Positions 1 through 8,780 are shown, numbered from the stretch's first letter. The stretch is 64,000 nucleotides of DNA from Alloboseaceae bacterium BT-24-1 (GCA_025846845.1 JAOYTL010000005.1:62001-126000); one strand, 5' to 3'. Numbers and translations are program-made. Notes: generated from the sequence alone by a model not told the origin.

Positions 1-709
1 TAACCGTCATGATCGAAACTTGCCCCGACTTAATACAACTCTTGGCTGGAGGCCGATCGATCGCCTCCAGTCGCGCGAAGCGCGCTGCGCCAACGACTTA
101 GGCGATGAAATGGGGCTGGTCTAGGGCACAGCCATGGCCTGCATGGGCCAGCGTTAAAAGGGCGTGAGACCAGCGCCCGGCCGCCGCCGCATCGTCCTGT
201 AAAAAATCCGCTCCCGGCCGTCAGAAAAAACTTGAAGCCGGGGCCCCCTATCCGTATATGCAGCTCACCCAATTCGCACGTGCCTGTGGCCGCGTGTCAG
301 TCGGTGGGCATCCGGACAAGAGGCCGGACAGCCGCCAGGGATGGGAAACGGATGGAGGGGGATGGATATCCCCTCAAATCACGCTCCCGGCTCTCGCAAG
401 AGGGCCGCTCCCGAACAGCGACTGGCAGCCGGAGGCGAAACCGGCGAACCCCGAATCTCCACGGGGGACGCAGCTTAAAGCAACGACGGAGCGGGCTTTT
501 TTGGTCTCGTTGGTCCTCCAAAGGCCAACACCGAAGAGGCTTGTCCTTCATTGCCGGGCGTGCGGGGTTAATCTCCCAATCGACGGTGTTTCGGGTCCGG
601 ACGTCTCGTCCGCAATCCCAAGGCGTCTCCATCGCGCCTCGGATCGCGAACGACTCGAACGGCTACACGTCGTATCGGCGCCGCTTGCGCCGAAGAGGAG
701 CAGCGTCTC
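1..709. other. Non-coding leader region upstream of ornithine decarboxylase
   Basis: No convincing gene is visible in these 709 bases. Open frames exist on both strands, but they overlap each other, lack good ribosome binding sites and give arginine- and serine-rich, low-information translations. The right-hand half most likely holds the promoter and a long 5' leader of the decarboxylase gene that follows. The far left could be the 3' flank of a gene outside the window. Confidence 0.5.
290..709 (+). ncRNA. Candidate speF-type cis-regulatory leader RNA
   Basis: A conserved structured leader called the speF motif has been described upstream of ornithine decarboxylase genes in alphaproteobacteria. 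This gene is of exactly that type and has several hundred bases of non-coding sequence in front of it, so a speF-like leader is expected here. I infer this from gene context and leader length and have not folded the RNA. The boundaries are approximate. Confidence 0.4.
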
Positions 710-1855
710 ATGACCGAGCGCATCCGTGAATTTCTGCGTGACCGCCGCGAGGATGGTCCCTGCGTCGTGATCGACCTCGAGGTCGTGCGCGAGAACTATG
801 TCGCCTTCTCCCGGGCGCTGCCGGACACCCGTGTCTTCTACGCGGTCAAGGCGAACCCGGCGCCGGAAGTGCTGCGCCTGCTGGCCAAGCTCGGCTCCTG
901 CTTCGATTGCGCCTCGGTCGTCGAGATCGAGCTCGCGCTCTCGGCTGGCGCCACGGCGGACCGCATCTCCTTCGGCAACACTATCAAGAAGGAGCGCGAC
1001 GTCGCTCGCGCCATGGAGCTCGGCGTGCGCCTGTTCGCCGTCGATTGCCAGGCCGAGGTCGAGAAGATCGCCCGTGCCGCCCAGGCCACCAAGGCCGAAG
1101 GCGCGCGCATCTTCTGCCGCATCCTCTGCGACGGCGCCGGCGCCGATTGGCCGCTCTCGCGCAAGTTCGGCTGCGTGCCTGAAATGGCCGCGGACGTGCT
1201 CGAGCACGGCCATCGCCTCGGCCTCCAGGCCTATGGCATCTCGTTCCACGTCGGCTCGCAGCAGGCGAACGTCAACGCCTGGGATTCGGCCCTGGCCTCG
1301 GCCTCGGCCGTGTTCAAGGAGTGCGCCATCCGCGGTCTCTCGCTGTCGATGGTCAATCTCGGCGGCGGCTTCCCGGCGCGCTATCTGCGGCCGATCCCGG
1401 GCGTGCCGGCCTATGGCGATGCGATCTTCCAGGCGCTGTCGAAGCATTTCGGCAACCGCCTGCCGGAGACCATCATCGAGCCGGGCCGCGGCATGGTCGG
1501 CGAAGCCGGCCTGATCGAGGCCGAGGTCGTGCTGATCTCGAAGAAGAGCGAGGACGATCAGGTTCGCTGGGTCTATCTCGACATCGGCAAGTTCAACGGA
1601 CTGGCCGAGACGATGGACGAGGCCATCCGCTACCCGATCCGCACGGAACGTGACGGCGACGCCACGGTTCCTTGCGTGCTGGCCGGCCCGACCTGCGATT
1701 CGGTCGATGTCATGTACGAGAAGACCCCGTACATGCTGCCGTTCAGCCTCGAGATCGGGGACAAGGTCCTGATCGAGGGCACCGGCGCCTATACGACGAC
1801 CTACTCGGCCGTCGCCTTCAATGGCTTCCCGCCGCTGAAGCAGTACGTCATCTGA
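710..1855 (+). CDS. Ornithine (lysine/ornithine) decarboxylase, PLP fold-type III
   Basis: It decarboxylates ornithine (possibly lysine) to putrescine (or cadaverine) in the cytoplasm, the entry step to polyamines. The 381-residue protein has the alanine-racemase-like barrel followed by a beta domain. The PLP lysine lies in YAVKANP (K47), a glycine-rich phosphate-binding GGGF is at 218-221, EPGR at 257-260, and the catalytic cysteine in GPTCDS at C329. The length fits the short alphaproteobacterial family rather than the long PLP fold-I enzymes. The ATG follows a purine-rich GAAGAGGAG. A homospermidine synthase about 5 kb downstream would use the putrescine. Ornithine versus lysine preference cannot be read from the sequence. 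Confidence 0.93.
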   Translation: MTERIREFLRDRREDGPCVVIDLEVVRENYVAFSRALPDTRVFYAVKANPAPEVLRLLAKLGSCFDCASVVEIELALSAGATADRISFGNTIKKERDVARAMELGVRLFAVDCQAEVEKIARAAQATKAEGARIFCRILCDGAGADWPLSRKFGCVPEMAADVLEHGHRLGLQAYGISFHVGSQQANVNAWDSALASASAVFKECAIRGLSLSMVNLGGGFPARYLRPIPGVPAYGDAIFQALSKHFGNRLPETIIEPGRGMVGEAGLIEAEVVLISKKSEDDQVRWVYLDIGKFNGLAETMDEAIRYPIRTERDGDATVPCVLAGPTCDSVDVMYEKTPYMLPFSLEIGDKVLIEGTGAYTTTYSAVAFNGFPPLKQYVI

Positions 1856-1860
1856 CGAAT

Positions 1861-1882
1861 AGGGGCTGGTTCGCCAGCCCCT
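1861..1882 (+). terminator. Hairpin with TTCG loop after the decarboxylase gene
   Basis: A perfect 9-bp stem (AGGGGCTGG / CCAGCCCCT) closed by a TTCG tetraloop starts 5 bases after the stop codon. No T-run follows, so it may act as an mRNA 3' stabiliser or a weak terminator. Confidence 0.55.
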
Positions 1883-2087
1883 CACCAATCGGGTCCGGCG
1901 AAGCGCCCTGCCAAGAATCGGCAGGCCGCCCGGGAAACCGGGCGGAGCGTCCGCGTCTCCAAGAATGGAGCGCGGGCGTGGCTCCCGCCGGACCCTCTTC
2001 CACACATCCCTGTTTGCTTGTGGCCGCCTTTTCGGGCGGCGCCGGGAAGGTCCGCGACGAGGCGGGCGCTCCGGCAGGAGGTGCGTC

Positions 2088-2624
2088 ATGATCACGATCC
2101 GCGACGAGATCGAGACCGATATCCCGGCCCGCGAGGCCCTGCTCGACCGCTGCCTCGGCGAGCGCCGCACGGCGAAGTCGAGCGAGCGCCTGCGCGAAGG
2201 CCGCCTGCCGGCGCAAGGCCTTGCCCTGACGGCGGAGCGCGACGGCGCGGTCGTCGCGACCGTGCGCCTCTGGCATGTCGAGGCGAACGGCAAGCCGGCG
2301 CTGCTGCTCGGCCCGCTCGCGGTCGAGCCGGAGCTCCAGGGTGAGGGCGTCGGCAAGGCGATGATGCGCGAGGCGATCTGGCGCGCCGCCTGCCGCGGCC
2401 ATGGCGCGATCCTGCTCGTCGGCGACGCGCCCTATTACGAGCGCTTCGGCTTCTCGGCCGCGCCGATGGCCGATCTTGCCATGCCTGGCCCGGTCGAGCG
2501 CGAGCGCTTCCTCGGCCTCGAACTGCGCGAAGGCGCGCTCCAGGACGTGACCGGCGTGCTCAAAGCCACCGGCGTGCTCGTCCCCACCGAAGGCATGGAA
2601 GGTCTCCGACGTCGCGCCGCCTGA
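2088..2624 (+). CDS. GNAT-family N-acetyltransferase (YhbS-like)
   Basis: A predicted cytoplasmic acetyl-CoA-dependent acetyltransferase of 178 residues with unknown substrate. The acetyl-CoA loop region is visible as LGPLAVEPELQGEGVGKAMM, followed by a PYYERFGF segment typical of YhbS-like proteins. I chose the ATG at 2088 because GCAGGAGG lies just upstream and the GNAT fold begins right after it (MITIRDEIETD); a longer open frame starts at 1965 but its extra residues look non-coding. The gene stands alone between the decarboxylase and the ABC operon. Confidence 0.82.
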   Translation: MITIRDEIETDIPAREALLDRCLGERRTAKSSERLREGRLPAQGLALTAERDGAVVATVRLWHVEANGKPALLLGPLAVEPELQGEGVGKAMMREAIWRAACRGHGAILLVGDAPYYERFGFSAAPMADLAMPGPVERERFLGLELREGALQDVTGVLKATGVLVPTEGMEGLRRRAA

Positions 2625-2650
2625 CGTCGCAGCCTCGACACCAAGCTCAG

Positions 2651-2674
2651 CGGGCAGGCCCTAGGGTCTGCCCG
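2651..2674 (+). terminator. Hairpin downstream of the acetyltransferase
   Basis: The stem CGGGCAG / CTGCCCG surrounds a GC-rich loop 27 bases after the stop. It is followed only by a weak T-containing stretch, so termination strength is uncertain. Confidence 0.45.
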
Positions 2675-2784
2675 TTCTGCGTTCAGGCGCCCGCTATTTC
2701 ACCGTCTTCGTCGCCGAAGCGTCATCCGATCTTCACCGGACTGTCGTCCGGCAGCGCCATCACCCCGCAACGAAGGCGGGGACG

Positions 2785-3726
2785 ATGGCGGACACGGTTC
2801 TGACGAGCGGATTGGCAAGGCCGCAGGCGCTGCGGCTCGCGGCTTGGCGGCCTCGCCGTCAGACAGCGCTGGCCTTCGGCCTGCTGGCGCCTTCGCTGGT
2901 CCTGCTGACGCTGTTCACCTATTGGCCGGTCGCGCAGGTCTTGTGGCAGGCCCTGCACAACCAGATCAAGATCGGCGGTCCGCAGGCCTATGTCGGCCTC
3001 GCCAATTTCACCGCGCTCTTCGCCGACGCTGCCTTCCGCAAGGCGCTCGCCAACAACCTGTTCTATGCCTTCGGCACGGTGATCCCGAGCCTTGTTCTGG
3101 CACTCGGCTTCGCCATGGCGCTCGCCAGGTCGAGCCGCGTCAACGCGCTGTTCCGCTCGCTGTTCTTCCTGCCCGTGCTGATCCCGCTCGTCGCCGCCGC
3201 CTCGATCTTCCTGTTCATCTTCCTGCCCAATGCCGGGCTGCTCGACTACCACCTCGCCAAGCTCGCGATCTCGGGCCCGAATTGGCTCGGCGATCCCGAT
3301 GTCGCGCTCTGGTCGATCATGGGCCTGACGATCTGGAAGAACGCCGGCTACTACATGCTGTTCTTCCTGGCCGGACTGCAGGCGGTCCCGGCCGACGCCT
3401 ATGAGGCGGCGATCCTCGACGGCGCCAACCCCTGGCAGCGCCTGCGCTACGTCACCCTGCCCTATCTCAAGCCGACCATCGGCTTCGTCATGGTGATCGG
3501 GCTGATCAACGTCGTCACCCAGGTCGACCACGTCTTCGTCCTGACCAAGGGCGGTCCGTCCGACTCGACCAATCTTCTGCTGTTCTATGTCTATCAGCAG
3601 GCGGTCGAGAGTTACGATGCCGGCCGCGCTGCAGCTGGCACGCTGGTGATGCTGGCCCTCCTGCTCGCCATCTCGGCGAGCTCGCTGCGCACGCTCGAGC
3701 GCTCCTTCGGGGAGCGCGAGCCATGA
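2785..3726 (+). CDS. ABC sugar/glycerophosphodiester transporter permease, UgpA/MalF type
   Basis: An inner-membrane permease of 313 residues with about six hydrophobic segments. The cytoplasmic EAA loop that docks the ATPase is visible as EAAILDGANPWQRLRYVTLP. It is the first gene of a four-gene operon: the second permease starts within its stop codon (ATGA overlap), then come a binding protein and a phosphodiesterase. That last gene suggests a glycerophosphodiester or glycerol-phosphate substrate, as for UgpABCE; this is inference from context. No ATP-binding subunit is encoded next to it. Confidence 0.88.
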   Translation: MADTVLTSGLARPQALRLAAWRPRRQTALAFGLLAPSLVLLTLFTYWPVAQVLWQALHNQIKIGGPQAYVGLANFTALFADAAFRKALANNLFYAFGTVIPSLVLALGFAMALARSSRVNALFRSLFFLPVLIPLVAAASIFLFIFLPNAGLLDYHLAKLAISGPNWLGDPDVALWSIMGLTIWKNAGYYMLFFLAGLQAVPADAYEAAILDGANPWQRLRYVTLPYLKPTIGFVMVIGLINVVTQVDHVFVLTKGGPSDSTNLLLFYVYQQAVESYDAGRAAAGTLVMLALLLAISASSLRTLERSFGEREP

Positions 3727-4574
3727 TCGAAGCCTCGAGCGGCGTCGCCAATCGCGAGATCACCCCGAGGCTCGGCTACGCCGCGACCCTGCTGCTCGCC
3801 GCGCTCTGGATGACGCCCTTCCTCTGGATGCTGGTCGCCGCCTTCAACCCGCACACCTATGGCGGCTCCGGCATGGCCTCGCTGGTCCCGTCCTATGTCC
3901 CGACGCTCGGCAACTTCGCCGAAGCCTGGGCCTCGGCCGATTTCCCGCGCTACGGCCTCAACACCGCGATCATCAGCTTCGGCATCCTCGCCGGGCAGAT
4001 CGTGATGATAACGCTCGCCGGCTATGCCTTCGCCCGGCTGGAGTTCCCCGGCCGGACGCTCTGCTTCTATCTCTTCCTGCTGCAGCTGATGCTGGCTCCG
4101 GTCGTGCTGATCGTGCCCAATCTCGCGACGATCGCGAAGCTCGGCCTCTATGACAGCCTGCTCGGCGTGATGGCGCCCTATTTCGCCTCCGCCTTCGGCA
4201 CCTTCCTGATGCGGCAGGCCTTCAGGGCGATCCCGCGCGAGCTCGAGGACGCGGCGCTGATCGACGGTGCCAGCGTCTGGCAGCGCATCGGCTTCATTTA
4301 TCTGCCGCTGGCGAAACCCTCGCTGATCGCCTTCGGAATCGTCTCCGTCACCAGCCATTGGAACGAGTTCCTCTGGCCTCTCATGGTGATCAACTCGCCG
4401 GACCTGCGCCCGCTCACCGTCGGCCTCGCCTCGTTCACGCGCGGCGCCGAGGGCGCGCAGGCCTGGGGTGTCATCGCCGCCGGCACCCTGATGGTCAGCG
4501 CGCCGCTGCTGATCGCCTTCGCGCTGTTCCAGCGCGCCTTCGTCAATTCCTTCGTCTCGTCAGGCATCAAGTAA
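3723..4574 (+). CDS. ABC transporter permease, UgpE/MalG type
   Basis: The second inner-membrane permease of the importer, 283 residues. It starts 4 bases inside the preceding gene (ATGA), so translation is probably coupled. The EAA loop reads EDAALIDGASVWQRIGFIYLPLAKP near residue 180, and the C-terminus has the typical FVNSFVSSGIK ending of the MalG family. Together with the previous gene it would form the membrane channel for the substrate delivered by the binding protein 12 bases downstream. Confidence 0.88.
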   Translation: MIEASSGVANREITPRLGYAATLLLAALWMTPFLWMLVAAFNPHTYGGSGMASLVPSYVPTLGNFAEAWASADFPRYGLNTAIISFGILAGQIVMITLAGYAFARLEFPGRTLCFYLFLLQLMLAPVVLIVPNLATIAKLGLYDSLLGVMAPYFASAFGTFLMRQAFRAIPRELEDAALIDGASVWQRIGFIYLPLAKPSLIAFGIVSVTSHWNEFLWPLMVINSPDLRPLTVGLASFTRGAEGAQAWGVIAAGTLMVSAPLLIAFALFQRAFVNSFVSSGIK

Positions 4575-4586
4575 GGGGTCCAGACA

Positions 4587-5921
4587 ATGACCAGCACCAC
4601 CCGCAGATCGGTTCTCGCCGGCGCAGCCCTTGCTGCCTCCTTCGCCGTCGCACCCGCCTTCGCCCAGGCGCCGACCGAGATCGAGCTGTTCTTCCCGGTC
4701 CCGGTCGACGGCCAGCTCGCCCGCGACATGACAGCACTGATCAAGGAGTTCAACGAGAAGAACCCGGCGATCAAGGCGACCCCGGTCTACACCGGCTCCT
4801 ATGACGAGACCCTGATCAAGACCCGCGCCGCGATGAAAGCCGGCAAGCCGCCGGCGGCGGTGATCATGTCGGCCAACTTCCTGCTCGACCTCAAGATCGA
4901 GGGCGAGATCCAGAAGCTCGACGAGCTGATCAAGGCCGACGGCAAGACCAACGACGCCTATATGGGCCAGTTCTTCCGCGCCCTGCACGGCAACGCGGTG
5001 CTCGACCGCTCGGTCTACGGCGTGCCCTTCCACAACTCGACGCCGCTACTCTACGTCAATGCCGAGCACTTCAAGGAAGCCGGTCTCGACCCGGAGAAGC
5101 TGCCCTCGAACTGGGAAGAGCTCGCCGCCGCCGCGAAGAAGGTGACCAAGCGCGAAGGCGACCGCGTCACCCGCTGGGGCATCATCGCGCCGTCCAACTA
5201 CGACTATGGCGGCTGGATCCTGCAGGCCCTGACCCAGTCCAATGGCGGCCAGTGGTTCAACGTCGATTACGGCGGCGAGGTCTATTACGACAGCCCGTCA
5301 ATGCTCGGCGCGCTGACCTTCTGGTCCGATCTCGTCGCCAAGCACAAGGTTCATCCCGCCGGCGTGCAGGCGGGCGGCGCGGTCTCGACCGCCTTCCTCT
5401 CCGGCCAGGCCTCGATGGTGCTGCTCTCGACCGGCTCGCTCACCCATATCCGTACCAACGCGAAGTTCCCCTACAAGGTCGCCTTCGTGCCGAGGAACGT
5501 GAAGAACGAGGTGCCGATCGGCGGCGCCTCGCTCGTCATCCCGACCGGGGTCGAGGGCGAGCGCCGCAAGGCCGCCTGGACCCTGATCAACTGGATGACC
5601 TCACCCGAGAAGTCGGGCTGGTGGAGCCGCGCCACCGGCTATTTCGCCCCGAACATGGCCGCCTACGACCTGCCGGAGATGAAGGAGTTCATCGCCAAGA
5701 ACCCGGATGCCGGCATCGCCGTCAGCCAGCTTGCCTACGCCAAGCCCTGGTTCGCGACCTACAAGACCGTTCCGGTCCGCAAGGCGATCGAGGACGAGCT
5801 GCAGGCCGTGCTCTCGGGCAAGAAGCAGCCGAAGGAGGCGCTGGTCTCGGCGCAGAAGACCGCCGACGAGATCATGAAGCCCTATGTCGAGCAGACCGCG
5901 CTCAAGCTGCCGACGAACTGA
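4587..5921 (+). CDS. ABC transporter extracellular substrate-binding protein, UgpB-like
   Basis: A periplasmic solute-binding protein of family 1 with 444 residues. The N-terminus has twin arginines (TTRRSVLAGA) before a hydrophobic stretch ending in AFAQ, so export by Tat or Sec with cleavage after AFA is likely. Length and the motif ending in GGASLVIP fit UgpB/MalE-type proteins. A glycerophosphodiester ligand (for example glycerophosphocholine) is inferred from the GpdQ-like enzyme next door. An unrelated open frame overlaps its 3' half in another phase and is a shadow apart from the true phosphodiesterase start further on. Confidence 0.87.
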   Translation: MTSTTRRSVLAGAALAASFAVAPAFAQAPTEIELFFPVPVDGQLARDMTALIKEFNEKNPAIKATPVYTGSYDETLIKTRAAMKAGKPPAAVIMSANFLLDLKIEGEIQKLDELIKADGKTNDAYMGQFFRALHGNAVLDRSVYGVPFHNSTPLLYVNAEHFKEAGLDPEKLPSNWEELAAAAKKVTKREGDRVTRWGIIAPSNYDYGGWILQALTQSNGGQWFNVDYGGEVYYDSPSMLGALTFWSDLVAKHKVHPAGVQAGGAVSTAFLSGQASMVLLSTGSLTHIRTNAKFPYKVAFVPRNVKNEVPIGGASLVIPTGVEGERRKAAWTLINWMTSPEKSGWWSRATGYFAPNMAAYDLPEMKEFIAKNPDAGIAVSQLAYAKPWFATYKTVPVRKAIEDELQAVLSGKKQPKEALVSAQKTADEIMKPYVEQTALKLPTN

Positions 5922-5931
5922 AGAGCAGCCG

Positions 5932-6035
5932 TCATCGTCATGGTCGGGCTTGTCCCGACCATGCACGTCTCCTCGGCGCCCACATCGCAAGGTGTGGCGC
6001 TCGTTACAAGACCGAGCAGGATGCTCGGGCCATCC
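5932..6035. repeat. Dispersed-type palindromic repeat between binding protein and phosphodiesterase genes
   Basis: A perfect 10-bp inverted repeat, CATGGTCGGG / CCCGACCATG with a 5-base spacer at 5939-5963, is followed by a second imperfect hairpin (GCGCCCACA / TGTGGCGC) and a tail with CTCGGGCCATCCATGG. This arrangement resembles intergenic repeats I know from Bosea- and Bradyrhizobium-like genomes. It sits inside an otherwise tight operon and may process or attenuate the transcript. Confidence 0.6.
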
Positions 6036-6049
6036 ATGGATACCGCTCG

Positions 6050-6880
6050 ATGCTGATCGCCCACATCACCGACCTGCACATCCGCCCGCTCGGCAAGCCG
6101 GCCTATCGCGTTTCCGAGACCAACGCCCTGACCGAGCGGGCGCTCGACGTGGTCGCCGCCCTCCGCCCGCGCCCGGATGCGTTGGTGATCACCGGCGATC
6201 TCACCGATTGCGGTCTCGCCGAGGAATATGAGCTGCTGGCAAACCTGCTCACGCGCATCGAGGTGCCGGTGCTGCTCCTCCCCGGCAATCACGACCGCCG
6301 CGAAACCTTGGCGGCCGGCCTCGAACTCGGACCGCATGCGGTTCTCGACGACGGCTTCATTCAGTTCAGCGCCGATATCGGCGACATGCGCCTTATCGGC
6401 CTCGACACCCTGCTGCCGGGCCAGAGTGCCGGCGCGCTCTGCGATAAGCGCCTCGCCTTCCTGGAGACGGCGCTCGCCGGCGCGAACGGTAAGCCGGTCG
6501 CCATCTTCATGCATCATCCGCCCTTTGATTGCGGCATCGTCCACATGGACCGCATCCGCCTGCTCGACGGCGCCGATGGCTTCCGGGATATCGTTAGCCG
6601 GCATCGGAACATCGAACGCATCGTCTGCGGCCATCATCACCGGCCGATCACGACGCGCTTCGCCGGCACGATCGCGCAGATCGCGCCGAGCGTGACGCAT
6701 CAGGTCACGCTCGACCTCGCGCCCGAGGGGCCGGCCACCTTCCACATGGAGCCGCCGGCCTATTACCTGCACAGCTATCGGCCCGGCACCGGGCTCGTCA
6801 GCCACATGGCCTATGTCGAGCGCTATCCCGGCCCCTACCCCTTCGTGCTCGACGCCGACTACCCCGGTGCACACGACTGA
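6050..6880 (+). CDS. gpdQ: Glycerophosphodiesterase, GpdQ-like class III metallophosphoesterase
   Basis: It would hydrolyse glycerophosphodiesters (or other phosphodiesters, including cyclic nucleotides) in the cytoplasm with a binuclear metal centre. The 276-residue protein carries the whole ligand set at D8, H10, D50, N80, H156, H195 and H197. That is the numbering I remember for Enterobacter GpdQ (274 residues), so the match is unusually close. I chose the ATG at 6050 because the fold begins there (MLIAHITDLHI); an open frame runs upstream through the binding-protein gene in another phase. Placement behind a Ugp-like importer suggests it cleaves the imported diester. Confidence 0.86.
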   Translation: MLIAHITDLHIRPLGKPAYRVSETNALTERALDVVAALRPRPDALVITGDLTDCGLAEEYELLANLLTRIEVPVLLLPGNHDRRETLAAGLELGPHAVLDDGFIQFSADIGDMRLIGLDTLLPGQSAGALCDKRLAFLETALAGANGKPVAIFMHHPPFDCGIVHMDRIRLLDGADGFRDIVSRHRNIERIVCGHHHRPITTRFAGTIAQIAPSVTHQVTLDLAPEGPATFHMEPPAYYLHSYRPGTGLVSHMAYVERYPGPYPFVLDADYPGAHD

Positions 6881-6978
6881 CGAGCATAGGCCTGGCGCCA
6901 GCGGGATTGACCCCCGGAACGGCAGGCCATACCAGCGTCCGCTTGTTCTGCAAGTAACCAACCCAGGAGTTGAAAAGA

Positions 6979-8415
6979 ATGACGGATTGGCCCGTATACG
7001 GCGAGATCAGCGGCCCGATCGTGATGATCGGCTTCGGATCGATCGGCCGCGGGACACTGCCGCTGATCGAGCGGCATCTCAAATTCGACAAGAGCCGGTT
7101 CGTGGTGATCGCACCCGACGACGACAACCGCGCCCTTCTGGACGAGCGTGGCATCCGCTTCATCCATGAAGCCGTGACGCTCGAGAACTACAAGACCATG
7201 CTGGAGCCGCTGCTGACCGCGGGCGGTGGCCAGGGCTTTTGCATCAACCTGTCCTGCGACACCGGTTCGCGCGACATCATGGAGCTCTGCTCCAGCCTCG
7301 GCGCGCTCTATATCGACACGGTCAACGAGCCTTGGCTCGGCTTCTATTTCGACGAGACGAAAGGCCCGGGCGAGCGCTCGAACTATGCGCTGCGCGAGAT
7401 GACGCTCGAAGCCAAGCGCGCCCGCGCCCCGGGCTCGACCACGGCCGTCTCCTGCTGCGGCGCCAATCCCGGCATGGCCTCCTGGCTCGCCAAGAAGGCC
7501 CTGCTGAATATCGCCGCCGACATGCGCCTCAACGTGCCGCAGCCGGCCACCCGCGAGGAATGGGCCGGGCTGATGAAGCAGGTCGGCGTCAAGGGCATCC
7601 ATATCGCCGAACGCGACACGCAGCGCTCCAAGAACCCCAAGTCGCCGGGCGTCTTCGTCAACACCTGGTCGGTCGAGGGCTTCATCTCCGAGGGTGTGCA
7701 GCCGGCCGAGCTGGGCTGGGGCACTCATGAGAAGTGGATGCCGGACAACGCCCGCACCCACGAGACCGGCTCGCAGGCGGCGATCTACCTGATGCAGGCG
7801 GGTGCCGAGACCAAGGTGCGCAGCTGGTGCCCGACCCCGGGCCCGCAATACGGCTTCCTGGTGACGCATAACGAGTCGATCTCGATCGCCGACTACTTCA
7901 CCGTCCGCGACGACGCCGGCAAGGCGGTCTACCGGCCGACCTGCCACTACGCCTATCATCCGGCCAACGACGCTGTGCTCTCGCTGCACGAGATGTTCGG
8001 CAATGCCGGCCGCCCCCAGGAAGAGCACCACATCCTCGAGGAGAACGAGGTCATCGACGGCATCGACGAGCTCGGCGTGCTGCTCTACGGCCACGACAAG
8101 GGCGCCTACTGGTTCGGCTCACAGCTCTCGACGGAGGAAGCGCGCAAGCTCGCTCCGTACCAGACCGCGACCGGCCTGCAGGTCACCTCGGCCGTGCTCG
8201 CCGGCATGGTCTGGGCGCTGGAGAACCCCAAGGCCGGCATCGTCGAGGTGGAGGAAATGGATCTCGACCGCTGCCTTTCGATCCAGATGCCCTATCTCGG
8301 GCCGGTGAAGGGCTACTACACCGACTGGACCCCGCTCGATGGCCGCCCGGGCCTGTTCCCGGAGGATATCGACACCAGCGATCCCTGGCAGTTCAGGAAC
8401 ATCCTGGTTCGCTGA
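6979..8415 (+). CDS. hss: Homospermidine synthase
   Basis: A NAD-dependent cytoplasmic enzyme that joins two putrescines (or putrescine and spermidine) into homospermidine. It has 478 residues, the usual length for bacterial Hss. The Rossmann motif GFGSIG is at 18-23, and family segments such as CINLSCDTGS, DTVNEPWLGFYFD and CCGANPGM are present. ATG 6979 is preceded by AGGAG at 9 bases; an in-frame TTG at 6970 is less likely. With the ornithine decarboxylase at the left end of the window it gives a short putrescine-to-homospermidine route, a polyamine typical of Rhizobiales. Confidence 0.93.
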   Translation: MTDWPVYGEISGPIVMIGFGSIGRGTLPLIERHLKFDKSRFVVIAPDDDNRALLDERGIRFIHEAVTLENYKTMLEPLLTAGGGQGFCINLSCDTGSRDIMELCSSLGALYIDTVNEPWLGFYFDETKGPGERSNYALREMTLEAKRARAPGSTTAVSCCGANPGMASWLAKKALLNIAADMRLNVPQPATREEWAGLMKQVGVKGIHIAERDTQRSKNPKSPGVFVNTWSVEGFISEGVQPAELGWGTHEKWMPDNARTHETGSQAAIYLMQAGAETKVRSWCPTPGPQYGFLVTHNESISIADYFTVRDDAGKAVYRPTCHYAYHPANDAVLSLHEMFGNAGRPQEEHHILEENEVIDGIDELGVLLYGHDKGAYWFGSQLSTEEARKLAPYQTATGLQVTSAVLAGMVWALENPKAGIVEVEEMDLDRCLSIQMPYLGPVKGYYTDWTPLDGRPGLFPEDIDTSDPWQFRNILVR

Positions 8416-8426
8416 CGCCGCAACGC

Positions 8427-8454
8427 AAAAGGCCCGCCTCACGGCGGGCCTTTT
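8427..8454. terminator. Rho-independent bidirectional terminator after hss
   Basis: The hairpin AAAAGGCCCGCC / GGCGGGCCTTTT has an A-run before it and a T-run after it. It can terminate hss and the convergent minus-strand gene ending at 8475. Confidence 0.88.
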
Positions 8455-8474
8455 CAGTTCAAGCTGGCCGCAAC

Positions 8475-8780
8475 TCAGAAGCGCGGCGTCGAGAAGCTGT
8501 TGGCGAAGGGATTGGCGCCCGAACCGATGCGCGACGGCAGCGTGCCCTCGCCGTAAAGCTCGCCGGCCGCGGAATAGACCGGGCTCGCCACGATGTTCTG
8601 CGTCGCATAGCGGTTCATGCTGCCGACCGGCACGACGTTGCCGGCGTCGAAATAGCTGCGCTTCTGCACGGTGACGCGCAAAGGACGGCGCTGCTGCTGA
8701 GCCTCGGCCACGGATACGGCAAACGTGACGGCTGCGACGGACAAGGCCAGGCCGGCGGCAAGGCGGGAAAGCGAACGCAT
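8475..8780 (-). CDS. Small exported protein of unknown function
   Basis: 101 residues with a clear Sec signal peptide (MRSLSRLAAGLALSV, cleavage near AEAQ). The mature part is short, has no cysteine, and contains a YATQNIVASPVYSA stretch. I place the start at 8780 because GAGGAGATC lies directly upstream and the signal peptide begins there; an upstream ATG at 8846 would bury the signal. I do not recognise the family. A periplasmic or outer-surface location is likely. Confidence 0.7.
   Translation of the reverse strand: MRSLSRLAAGLALSVAAVTFAVSVAEAQQQRRPLRVTVQKRSYFDAGNVVPVGSMNRYATQNIVASPVYSAAGELYGEGTLPSRIGSGANPFANSFSTPRF

Noticed and set aside
232..729. Overlapping small open frames in the leader of the decarboxylase gene
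   Set aside because: They overlap each other in different phases, lack ribosome binding sites and give arginine-rich random-looking peptides.
548..2356. Very long minus-strand open frame opposite the decarboxylase and acetyltransferase genes
   Set aside because: It is an antisense shadow of GC-rich codon bias; the translation is Arg/Asp-rich low complexity, and the plus-strand genes have clear catalytic motifs.
5252..6049. Upstream in-frame extension of the phosphodiesterase
   Set aside because: It overlaps the binding protein gene in another phase, is Arg-rich, and the GpdQ fold begins exactly at ATG 6050.
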